DNA from: an uncultured Collinsella sp.
Lineage (GTDB): Bacteria > Actinomycetota > Coriobacteriia > Coriobacteriales > Coriobacteriaceae
Assembly: GCA_902489515.1 (NCBI GenBank)
Contig: CABUAL010000128.1
Span: 1-5,569, forward strand
DNA: 5,569 nt
Direction of reading: 5' to 3'
Shown here: in pieces, positions 1 through 5,329 of the stretch
How the letters are laid out: the number at the start of each line of letters is the position of its first letter
Numbering within the stretch: the stretch's first letter is position 1
The notes under the pieces: model-generated
What the model saw: the letters and a program-made list of their open reading frames with translations, nothing else
What the model was told of the DNA's origin: nothing
Database searches by the model: none
Translations under genes and position numbers: made by a program

Positions 1-218
1 GTATCTGCAGGTGAGTGCCCGTTTGACGGCGCTTTCGCCCGAGCCGGCTCCTCACGTTTAACCCGCTGGTAAAACGGCAGCAGGCGGCGCTTGGCCAAAT
101 CGCGTTTGTCGGCACCCTCGCGGCGCGCCTCGGCATGTATCAATTTGACGAGCGCTTTGTCGTCCACGATCTCGCCGCGACGCAGAGCCTCAAGTATGTT
201 CAAGATAATCTGTTCCAT
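1..218 (-). CDS. N-terminal fragment of a probable Elp3-like radical SAM/GNAT protein (runs off left edge)
   Basis: The first 72 codons of a minus-strand gene are visible; the rest lies beyond the window. The protein begins MEQIILNILEALRRGE and continues through LIHAEARREGADKRDLAKRR to LLPFYQRVKREEP. It is helical and highly charged, with no signal peptide or membrane segment. The pattern 'short helix, K/R-R-L-L-P-F-Y-x-x-V-K, acidic' resembles what I remember of the N-terminal region of bacterial Elp3 proteins, which in full-length members precedes the radical SAM core and the GNAT domain. Elp3 makes the cm5 side chain on wobble uridine of tRNA. None of the catalytic parts (Cys cluster, acetyltransferase fold) is inside the window, so the name is only a suggestion. 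Start chosen: ATG at 218, preceded by a weak GGGGG ribosome binding site. A terminator lies just upstream, so the gene probably has its own promoter or depends on read-through. Confidence 0.55.
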   Translation of the reverse strand, partial: MEQIILNILEALRRGEIVDDKALVKLIHAEARREGADKRDLAKRRLLPFYQRVKREEPARAKAPSNGHSPAD

Positions 219-227
219 GCCCCCATT

Positions 228-269
228 GTAAAGGCAAAGGCGCCGAAGCCCGTCACGGCTCCGGCGCCT
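228..269 (-). terminator. Intrinsic terminator of the XRE-DUF4097 operon
   Basis: An inverted repeat pairs AGGCGCCG (238-245) with CGGCGCCT (262-269). An inner AGCC/GGCT stem (247-250 with 257-260) and a six-base loop complete the hairpin. Read on the minus strand, the hairpin is followed by TTTGCCTTT, a broken U-tract. It lies between the stop codon of the DUF4097 gene and the start of the next minus-strand gene, where an operon terminator is expected. The U-tract is interrupted, so termination may be partial. Confidence 0.6.
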
Positions 270-316
270 CCATCAAACAGCGCGTCTATGGTTTATAAGT
301 CTTCAATAACCACCCG

Positions 317-1216
317 TCACTCTGAATCAAACGACATGTCGCCCGAACCGACCTCAAAACGATACGTAGCAGACTTATCGCCGTTATCGAATTCAAGATT
401 CAAAATGGTCTCGCCGTCGTAGCCAAGCGGAAGGAAATCGCTCTCGAAGTCGCCGCTGCCCAAGGTGAGGCTCGCCTTAAAGCCCGTCGAGTTCGGAACC
501 GTCATCTCCACATCGCCCGAGCCCACACTCACGTCCATCGACTTCGCGGGGGCCTGGTAGAGCTCGAACGTCACATCGCCCGAACCGACCTCGGCATTCA
601 GGGTATCGGTCACGGTGCCCGTAAACTCAACGTCTCCAGAGTCCAACGTCAAATCAAAGTCGTGGCACGCAATGTCCGCGACCGTCAGGTCTCCCAACCC
701 CACGTTTGCCGTAATGCCCATCATGTTATCGGCAAGCTCACGCGGCAGTTCAATGGTGACCTTACGGTCATGGGCGCGCTCGTCATCGCAGTCGAACTGG
801 CTAATCTTGAGTGTAGAGCCCTCGATCTTAACCAGATTCTGAGTGGCAGCATCGGTAGCAGACGCCCCCTTTGCAACGCGCCCGCTTTCGATGACACGTA
901 CCGGTCCGCCAGAGACACGTTTAACCTCGACCGTCCCCGACGTCACATCCAAGTCGAGCGATTGGAACGCGTCTTCGTCAAAAGTCGTGCTCGAAAGCTG
1001 CTGAGGCCGAGCGGAATAGTTACCGCCATCCAAAAGATCGTCCTCGTCAACCGCATCGTCCATACCAGAGAAGCCGGATACAACATCGTCGAGATCCCAC
1101 GGACCATCAAAATGAATCAATGTCCGCGAAATGCCAAAGACAAGCCCGATGATGAGCACGAACGCTCCGATGCCAACGCCCAAGCGCACCTTGGATTCAT
1201 GCGAAAGCTTCATCAT
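317..1216 (-). CDS. Membrane-anchored DUF4097 (LiaG-like) beta-helix protein
   Basis: This 299-residue protein has a short basic N-terminus, one membrane segment (about residues 11-30) and an acidic linker (about 38-65, rich in Asp). A long region of short beta repeats follows. The repeats are marked by S/L-G-D followed by alternating hydrophobic residues: LGDLTV near 174, then SGD at 193, 212, 233, 254 and 291, spaced about 19-21 residues apart with one longer step. That pattern is typical of the DUF4097 family, to which Bacillus LiaG belongs; these are thought to form a right-handed beta-helix or solenoid outside the membrane. No enzyme motif is visible. The predicted topology is N-terminus inside, repeats outside. 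The start ATG overlaps the stop of the upstream regulator gene (ATGA, 1213-1216), implying translational coupling. A second in-frame ATG follows directly. The likely role is cell-envelope stress or signalling together with the regulator; the exact function is unknown. Confidence 0.85.
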   Translation of the reverse strand: MMKLSHESKVRLGVGIGAFVLIIGLVFGISRTLIHFDGPWDLDDVVSGFSGMDDAVDEDDLLDGGNYSARPQQLSSTTFDEDAFQSLDLDVTSGTVEVKRVSGGPVRVIESGRVAKGASATDAATQNLVKIEGSTLKISQFDCDDERAHDRKVTIELPRELADNMMGITANVGLGDLTVADIACHDFDLTLDSGDVEFTGTVTDTLNAEVGSGDVTFELYQAPAKSMDVSVGSGDVEMTVPNSTGFKASLTLGSGDFESDFLPLGYDGETILNLEFDNGDKSATYRFEVGSGDMSFDSE

Positions 1217-1935
1217 TCATCACTCTCTTTGGCAATCGGCTCAGCGGTAGTCGCGGTAGCCACGTCAGCATCAGATTCCGCAGAAGTATCCTTCCCCTGG
1301 GCCTTGACCGCCACCGACGCCGAACCAACCTGAATATCCCCGCGCGCCCAATCGCCATCGAGCGCACGCGCCACCCAGTGATAGATGGGAATCGTAAAGA
1401 AGATCAGTGCGGCAAAGGGGCCGGCACCAAACAGGAACATCAGCAAAAAGAACAGCAGCCAGCACACGGCCCAATACGGGAACGACTGGAACGGGCCCTT
1501 CACCGGAGTCGAGCCAACTGCGCTGCCACTCGTCGCCTGCGCCGTAGCGGCATTGGCGGCCTGCGCACTCCAGCTTGCCGCTTGCGCCGCCTTGGCGGCG
1601 GCGTCACTCGCCTGTGTTGCCGCCTCGGTAGCGCGCGCCGCCGCCTCATGGGTGCGAGCACGCTCTGCTGCCTCGGCCTCGCGCTGACGAGCGCGGTCCT
1701 CGTTCTCAAACTCGATATCGTCCTCGATCTCATCGCTCGGATTGAGCAGCTCGTCCAAGCTCACGCCATAGAGCTTGGCGAGCGAGATCAGGTTCTCGGT
1801 ATCGGGCGAGCTCTCCGCGCGCTCCCATTTACTGACTGCTTGGCGCGACAGTCCCAGCTTTCGTGCCAGCCCTTCTTGGCTAAAGCCTTTGCTTCGGCGA
1901 AGGTCGGCGAGCCGCTGCGCAGTTTCTACATTCAT
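1213..1935 (-). CDS. XRE-family transcriptional regulator with Ala-rich coiled coil and C-terminal membrane hairpin
   Basis: The 240-residue protein starts with a clear XRE/Cro helix-turn-helix (residues about 5-63), including FSQEGLARKLGLSRQAVSKWE and the usual tail LAKLYGVSLDELL. An acidic stretch follows (68-80), then a long Ala-rich helical or coiled-coil region (about 82-137). Two hydrophobic segments (about 153-170 and 172-190) are separated by GAGP, and the tail (195-240) is low complexity. It therefore appears to be a DNA-binding protein tethered to the membrane. The chosen ATG at 1935 has an AGGAGG site at 1940-1945, four bases away. An in-frame extension upstream to 2106 was rejected because the HTH domain begins right after the chosen start. 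It is the first gene of an operon with the DUF4097 gene, overlapping by four bases. By analogy with regulator/DUF4097 pairs in other Gram-positive bacteria, it probably controls its own operon in response to envelope state; that is inference. Confidence 0.85.
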   Translation of the reverse strand: MNVETAQRLADLRRSKGFSQEGLARKLGLSRQAVSKWERAESSPDTENLISLAKLYGVSLDELLNPSDEIEDDIEFENEDRARQREAEAAERARTHEAAARATEAATQASDAAAKAAQAASWSAQAANAATAQATSGSAVGSTPVKGPFQSFPYWAVCWLLFFLLMFLFGAGPFAALIFFTIPIYHWVARALDGDWARGDIQVGSASVAVKAQGKDTSAESDADVATATTAEPIAKESDE

Positions 1936-2038
1936 GGTTCCTCCTATGTGATGCCAGCCGTGCCGCCGGACCGTTTTTGTTCTTAAGGCGCCTTGCACAG
2001 TTAAAAATCTATCCGCCACCGCCAAAAGCATGCCACCT

Positions 2039-2082
2039 ATTCTAGTGAGATTTTTGACAACCGGCGGTTGCGGGTGCATATG
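2039..2082. promoter_or_regulatory. Divergent promoter region with palindromic operator candidate
   Basis: The intergenic region between the divergent regulator and methyltransferase genes (1936-2202) holds a perfect TTGACA (-35 like, plus strand, 2054-2059), with a poor -10 (CATATG, 2077-2082) 17 bases on. On the minus strand, TAGAAT (2044-2039) is a good -10 candidate for the regulator operon, but its -35 is weak. Between and overlapping them is a perfect palindrome, CAACCG-G-CGGTTG (2058-2070). It covers the end of the plus-strand -35 and the expected -35 region of the minus-strand promoter. A site like this could let one protein, plausibly the XRE regulator, control both directions. Promoter calls are by eye and uncertain. 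Confidence 0.35.
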
Positions 2083-2126
2083 AGCTGCGGAAATGTGTCC
2101 AAACAAAGCAATGACCCGTAGCTTGG

Positions 2127-2156
2127 TTGTCCCCGTTGCGGCGTTAACGGTAGTAT
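2127..2156 (+). promoter_or_regulatory. Candidate proximal promoter of the Trm9-like methyltransferase gene
   Basis: TTGTCC (2127-2132) and TAGTAT (2151-2156) are separated by 18 bases. Transcription would start near 2163, about 40 bases before the chosen GTG start. The interval also contains CCGTT...AACGG, an imperfect inverted repeat. If this promoter is used, the in-frame ATG at 2155 would lie in the -10 element and could not be the start, which supports the GTG at 2203. Confidence 0.35.
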
Positions 2157-2202
2157 GGTCGTATTGTTAATTCCGCACCGCCAACGGAGGGAGTTCCGCG
2201 CC

Positions 2203-3063
2203 GTGAACCGCGATTTCGCCTCATCGCTCATCCAGCTCAACAACACGTTCTATCGCGAGCACTCCGCCTCCTTCTCCGATACGCGCCAGGCCCCATGGCC
2301 CGGCTGGGTGCGCACCATGGACATCGCGCTCGGGCAGCTCGACGTCGCCACGATCGAGCATCCCGTCCGCGTCTTTGATCTTGCCTGCGGCAATATGCGA
2401 TTCGAGAATTTTGCCGCCGGCGGCGCACTTGCCGCCAAGGGCGTCGACGGCGCAAACCCCTCGGCAGATGCCAGCTGCCCGTTTGAGTTCTATGGTGTTG
2501 ACTCGTGTCAGGATTTGGCTATCGATGCGCACGGTCACGCCCTGCGCATTCCCAACCTGCACTTCCAGGAACTCGACGTGCTCGATGCCCTTATGAAGCT
2601 CAACCCCGCCGAGACACCCGACGTGCTTTTCGACGCCCCGCTCGCCGACATCTCAGTCTGCTTTGGCTTTATGCACCACGTGCCGTCGTGCGAGTACCGC
2701 GTACGCGTGCTCGACGCCCTGGTGCGCCAGACGCGCCCAGGCGGCATCATCGCCATCAGCTTTTGGGAGTTTATGAACGACGAGCGCATGGCGCGCAAGG
2801 CCGTTCGCGCCGAGCTCACCCCGCCGTTTGAGGGTTACGATTCCGCGCAGTTTGAAGCCGGCGACCACCTCATTGGCTGGCAAAACGACCGCCACGCCTA
2901 CCGCTATTGTCATCACTTTGACGATCAGCAGATCACCGACCTGGTGCGCGGCGTCCGTACGTTCTACAAGAGCGGCGAGGTCCCCGTGCGCGAGCTTGAG
3001 CGCTTCCATGCCGACGGTCGCAGCGGCGAGCTCAATCGCTATGTGATTCTCAAGCGCCTGTAG
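2203..3063 (+). CDS. Class I SAM-dependent methyltransferase, Trm9/ALKBH8-like (putative tRNA wobble-uridine methyltransferase)
   Basis: This is a 286-residue cytosolic protein. The N-terminus (about 12-40) has N-x-F-Y-x-x-H-x-x-x-F-S-D-T-R-x-x-P-W-P, closely like the 'hFs.TR..pWP' segment that opens Trm9-type enzymes. SAM-binding motif I is VFDLACGN (57-64). The acidic end of strand 2 is D100 in YGVDS, ADISVCFGFMHHV (148-160) is the motif IV region, and RPGGIIAISFWEF (178-190) is the post-loop strand. Near the C-terminus, GDHLIGW (220-226) and YRYCHHF (233-239) match the Trm9/ALKBH8 'D-x-L-V-P-W ... R-Y-Y-H-x-F' signature. Trm9 methylates cm5U34 to mcm5U34 in tRNA; the same activity here is inferred, and other small-molecule methylations are possible. 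Start: GTG at 2203 behind GGAGGGAG (2186-2193). The in-frame ATG at 2155 lacks a ribosome binding site and adds a non-conserved leader. The gene is divergent from the XRE operon and stands 119 bases before the TrmB-like gene. Confidence 0.8.
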   Translation: MNRDFASSLIQLNNTFYREHSASFSDTRQAPWPGWVRTMDIALGQLDVATIEHPVRVFDLACGNMRFENFAAGGALAAKGVDGANPSADASCPFEFYGVDSCQDLAIDAHGHALRIPNLHFQELDVLDALMKLNPAETPDVLFDAPLADISVCFGFMHHVPSCEYRVRVLDALVRQTRPGGIIAISFWEFMNDERMARKAVRAELTPPFEGYDSAQFEAGDHLIGWQNDRHAYRYCHHFDDQQITDLVRGVRTFYKSGEVPVRELERFHADGRSGELNRYVILKRL

Positions 3064-3100
3064 GCACCGACGACTCGCCGTCGAGCCGCACAGCGTCTTT

Positions 3101-3126
3101 CGGGCAAACTATGCCTACCCTTTTTT
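3101..3126 (+). terminator. Weak intrinsic terminator candidate after the Trm9-like gene
   Basis: GGGCA (3102-3106) can pair with TGCCT (3112-3116, one G-T pair) around a five-base loop. Four bases later a run of six T (3121-3126) follows. TGCCTA (3112-3117) can alternatively pair with TAGGCA (3061-3066, starting at the stop codon), enclosing a CGACG/CGTCG hairpin (3068-3083). The stem is short, so it may be leaky. Confidence 0.35.
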
Positions 3127-3133
3127 CAACCCA

Positions 3134-3165
3134 TTGACGGAACGCGCAGCTATGCGTTCCATACT
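3134..3165 (+). promoter_or_regulatory. Candidate promoter with inverted repeat upstream of the TrmB-like gene
   Basis: TTGACG (3134-3139) is a good -35 match. The best -10 candidate is CATACT (3160-3165), but the 20-base gap is long. Between them lies a perfect 7-bp inverted repeat, GGAACGC (3139-3145) and GCGTTCC (3154-3160), with an eight-base loop. It overlaps the end of the -35 and abuts the -10, so it could be an operator or a 5' leader hairpin. No regulator can be assigned. Confidence 0.3.
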
Positions 3166-3182
3166 TATGACCAAGGAGCCTC

Positions 3183-4022
3183 ATGGGAGCCGTCCACGTT
3201 CGCACGCCTAAGAACTTTGTGCTCGAGGAGCGCCTGGAGCGCTACGCCGATGCGATTGAGACGAACCCCGAGGCCTATGTCGGAGATTGGCGCAAGGCCT
3301 GTGCGCCCGCAGGCAGCAAGCCCTTCGAACACCTTCATCTGGATCTGGGCTGTGGCAAGGGAACCTATCTGGTCGAGCGCGCCCACCGCGAGCCCGACAC
3401 CCTCTTTATCGGCATGGACCAGGAGCCCATCTGCATCGCCTATGCCGCGCAGAAAATCTGCGAACAGGGGCTATCCAACGCACTCGTCCTGCCCCGAGGC
3501 GCCGCATCGCTGCCACAGCTGTTTGCCGCAGGCGAGCTCGATGCCATCACCATTAACTTTCCCACGCCGCAGCCCAAGGCCAAGTACGCTAAAAAACGAC
3601 TCGTCCATGTCGACCATCTGATGCTCTACCGCCCGCTCTTTTCAGCCGGCGCTACCGTCACACTGCGCACCGATAGCAAGCCGTTGCGCGATTACGCCCT
3701 GGGACAGTTTGCCGCGGCCGGCTACGATACGCTTTGGGTAAGCGACGACGTCCGCCGCGACCATCCCGAGCATCCCGAGACCGAGTACGAGCGCCGCACG
3801 CGCGAGATGGGAGCCGCCGTCTATGGCATTTGCGCCACACCTGGAGCGCAGCCCAGCGATGAACAGCTCGCGGCGGGCCGCGCGCAGGAGCAAAGCCTAG
3901 CCTGCTACCTGCCCGATAACCTCGATGAGCTCGCCTATGTGCCTCTGGGCATGGAAGAGGCCGTCGAGAACTTTAGAAACCGTGCCCGCAAGGGCAAGAA
4001 GCGTCTACCGCAAGAGTCCTAG
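3183..4022 (+). CDS. trmB: TrmB-family tRNA (guanine-N7-)-methyltransferase, divergent signature loop
   Basis: This 279-residue cytosolic protein belongs to the TrmB family, which methylates G46 of tRNA using SAM. Motif I is LDLGCGKGTYL (53-63), strand-2 acid D79 lies in IGMDQEP, and QGLSNALVLPRGA (95-107) matches the 'gl.Nv.ll..da' stretch. INFPTPQPKAKYAKKRL (124-140) is the family signature loop, TLRTDSKPLRDYAL (160-173) the 'fkTDn..l..y' strand, and TEYERRTREMGAAVYGI (200-216) the C-terminal T-x-Y-E binding motif. The signature loop is unusual: the usual N-F-x-D-P-W-P-K-x-R-H-x-K-R-R has T128 for the catalytic-type Asp, Q130 for Trp and Y135 for His, while the lysine/arginine cluster is kept. 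It is longer at both ends than the E. coli enzyme. Start ATG has AAGGAG (3173-3178) four bases upstream. Family membership is firm; whether it is an active m7G46 enzyme is open. Confidence 0.85.
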   Translation: MGAVHVRTPKNFVLEERLERYADAIETNPEAYVGDWRKACAPAGSKPFEHLHLDLGCGKGTYLVERAHREPDTLFIGMDQEPICIAYAAQKICEQGLSNALVLPRGAASLPQLFAAGELDAITINFPTPQPKAKYAKKRLVHVDHLMLYRPLFSAGATVTLRTDSKPLRDYALGQFAAAGYDTLWVSDDVRRDHPEHPETEYERRTREMGAAVYGICATPGAQPSDEQLAAGRAQEQSLACYLPDNLDELAYVPLGMEEAVENFRNRARKGKKRLPQES

Positions 4023-4199
4023 GGGCTTCTGATGGTCGCGGCGTTGGCAAACAAGCGCAAATAGGCGCCAGACACTATGACCCAATCCGAGGGCACTAAA
4101 AAGATAGGAGCCCCCGCTCGTGACCGCGGGTCGGGGCTGCGACAATGATGTTGAAGTGCCATAGGCGCAGCCGCGCCGCAACGAGGTTGGGAGGCTCCC
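4023..4199. other. Non-coding stretch between the TrmB gene and the transposase; contains the left end of the IS
   Basis: No convincing gene lies here. The first part (to about 4105) is less GC-rich and host-like; the later part is GC-rich like the element. Visible structure includes TGGC/GCCA (4045-4048 with 4067-4070), GGCACT (4092-4097) pairing with AGTGCC (4155-4160) around the 4109-4138 hairpin, and the 8-base direct repeat ATAGGCGC at 4061-4068 and 4161-4168. In the IS110 group of this transposase family the bridge RNA is encoded upstream of the transposase, so part of this stretch may be that RNA. The exact left end is not determinable here. Confidence 0.5.
4097..4138 (-). terminator. 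GC hairpin with adjacent A-tract: minus-strand terminator or structural RNA element
   Basis: AGCCCC (4109-4114) pairs with GGGGCT (4133-4138). Inside it, CCCGC can pair with GCGGG and GACC-GCG-GGTC (4122-4132) is a small palindrome. The plus-strand A-run at 4098-4102 means that on the minus strand the hairpin is followed, after a few bases, by TCTTTTT. It could therefore be the host's terminator for a convergent gene whose coding region now lies beyond the IS. Alternatively it is a stem of the element's non-coding RNA. It does not look like a plus-strand terminator for the TrmB gene, because no T-run follows on that side. Confidence 0.4.
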
Positions 4200-4200
4200 A
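4188..4200 (+). promoter_or_regulatory. Palindromic ribosome binding site of the transposase
   Basis: The Shine-Dalgarno GGGAGG (4189-4194) is five bases before the ATG at 4200. It sits within the perfect palindrome TGGGAG-G-CTCCCA, whose last base is the A of the start codon. In RNA a five-pair stem with a three-base loop could hide both the binding site and the start, which would keep transposase synthesis low. Confidence 0.5.
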
Positions 4201-4437
4201 TGCCAAAGTATTCTACCGCGTTCGGGATGGACGTCCACCTGAGGTCGACCACCGTCTGCGCCCTCGACGCGGACACCGGCGAGGCCGTGACGAGGAGGTT
4301 CCCCGGCAACCCCTGGGGCGAGATCGCCGGGTGGATGGATGGGTTCCCCGGGCCGTCGCTCGCGGCCTACGAGAGCGGCTACCTCGGCTTCGCCCCGCAA
4401 AGGGAGCTCGCCGGGCTCGGCGTCGAGTGCGTCGTCG

Positions 4438-4466
4438 CCGCGGTCTCGAAGATCCCCAGGTCGGCC
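4438..4466 (+). repeat. 29-bp inverted repeat, original arm (codes for ...SKIPRS...)
   Basis: This segment is part of the conserved transposase sequence around SKIPR, which is typical of the family, so it is the ancestral copy. Its perfect reverse complement occurs at 4657-4685, with 190 bases between the arms. Confidence 0.95.
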
Positions 4467-4656
4467 GCCGACTCGGCCTCCAAGAACGACAGGAACGACG
4501 CCGCCAGGATGGCCAAGGCGATACTCGCCCACGACATCTCCCCCGCATGGGTCCCCTCCCCCGAGGTCGAGGGCATCAGGGACCTCGCCGGCGCCTACGA
4601 CGGGGCGACCGCGCGCCTGGCGACCGCCAAGCAGCGGCTGCTCGCCTTCCTCGCAA

Positions 4657-4685
4657 GGCCGACCTGGGGATCTTCGAGACCGCGG
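4657..4685 (-). repeat. 29-bp inverted repeat, displaced arm at the frameshift
   Basis: Exact reverse complement of 4438-4466. It interrupts the transposase between LLAFLA (frame 1) and TTPAGNPRKYW (frame 2), where family members normally have a short 'R-x-G-Y' type linker before the W...RWL segment. Its length, 29, is not a multiple of three and accounts exactly for the frame change. It looks like a templated inverted insertion or replacement. Confidence 0.95.
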
Positions 4686-5329
4686 GCACCACGCCCGCCG
4701 GCAACCCGAGGAAGTACTGGACCTACGACTTCCTGAGGTGGCTCGACAAGGTCAGGCCGGAGGACGATGGCGGGGTTCGGGCGCTCGCCGCCCTGAGGAA
4801 CGAGGTCGAGGCCGCGGCGGAGGCCCGGGCGGACCTGCTCTCCGAGTACAGGGCAGCCGTGGATGCCAGCCCGATCGCCGCGGAGGTGGCCGCCCTCCAG
4901 TCGATCAAGGGCTGCGCCTTCGCGTTGGCCGCGGCCTTCTCGGCCGAGGTCGGCGACTTCACGAGGTTCCGTTCCGGAAGGCAGGTCACGGCCTATTTCG
5001 GCCTCGCGCCGAGCCAGAGGTCGAGCGGCGGCTCCGTCCGGCTCGGAGGCATCAGCGGTGCGGGCAACGCGCTCGTGAGGAAGCTGGCCGTTGAGGGCTC
5101 ATGGTGCTACGCCGCGGCACGGCACCAGCCGAAGCTCATGCCAAGGGATACGGGCGTGCCCCTCGAGATAAGGATGCACGGGAGGAAGGGGTCCGAGCGG
5201 CTCCTGCGGCGGCGCGAGGAGATGCTCGCCCGCGGCATGCCCGCGGCGAAGGCCAACGCGGCCACCGCGGCCGAGCTCGTGAGGTGGCTCTGGGCCCTCG
5301 GCATGATGTGCCGGGAGGGCGCGGAATAG

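Larger units (their letters stand above)
4200..5329 (+). pseudogene. IS110-family transposase, frameshifted
   Basis: The first frame (4200 to about 4656, stop at 4736) encodes the DEDD RuvC-like domain: D11 in FGMDVH, E58 in AAYESGYLGF, then SKIPR (84-87 region) and KNDRNDA with D97 and D100. The second part, in the frame ending at TAG/TGA 5329, begins near 4685 with GTTPAGNPRKYWTYDFLRWL. It contains the C-terminal domain IKGCAFALAAAFSAEVGDFTRF, then TAYFGLAPSQRSSGGS (catalytic-serine region) and GGISGAGNALVRKLAVEGSW. Joined, the two parts make about 367 residues, a normal length for the family. The break coincides with a 29-bp inverted copy (4657-4685) of an upstream part of the same gene; removing 29 bp puts both halves in one frame. 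Translation from the ATG gives only 178 residues, without the serine domain, so the protein is presumably inactive unless the lesion is an assembly error. Programmed frameshifting is unlikely because there is no slippery heptamer and the inserted sequence is out of place. Confidence 0.9.

Noticed and set aside
339..592. 17-base direct repeat TCGCCCGAACCGACCTC at 339-355 and 576-592
   Set aside because: It encodes the repeated E-V-G-S-G-D motif of the DUF4097 beta-helix, so it is explained by the protein repeats rather than by a separate DNA element.
662..1333. Long plus-strand open frame opposite the DUF4097 gene
   Set aside because: It is antisense to a well-supported gene, has no recognisable domain and no good ribosome binding site; it is a by-product of GC-rich coding.
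1936..2106. N-terminal extension of the XRE regulator to an ATG at 2106
   Set aside because: A strong AGGAGG site is placed correctly for the ATG at 1935, the HTH begins there, and the extension covers the promoter region.
2155..2202. Upstream in-frame ATG extension of the Trm9-like gene
   Set aside because: It overlaps the candidate -10 element, has no ribosome binding site and adds a basic leader without family similarity; GTG at 2203 has GGAGGGAG upstream.
4620..4690. Programmed ribosomal frameshift in the transposase
   Set aside because: No slippery heptamer is visible, and the frame change is fully explained by the 29-base inverted copy; IS110 transposases are normally a single frame.
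4339..5094. Long Arg/Pro/Gly-rich open frames overlapping the transposase on both strands
   Set aside because: Composition is that of out-of-frame GC-rich DNA and they conflict with the conserved transposase frames.
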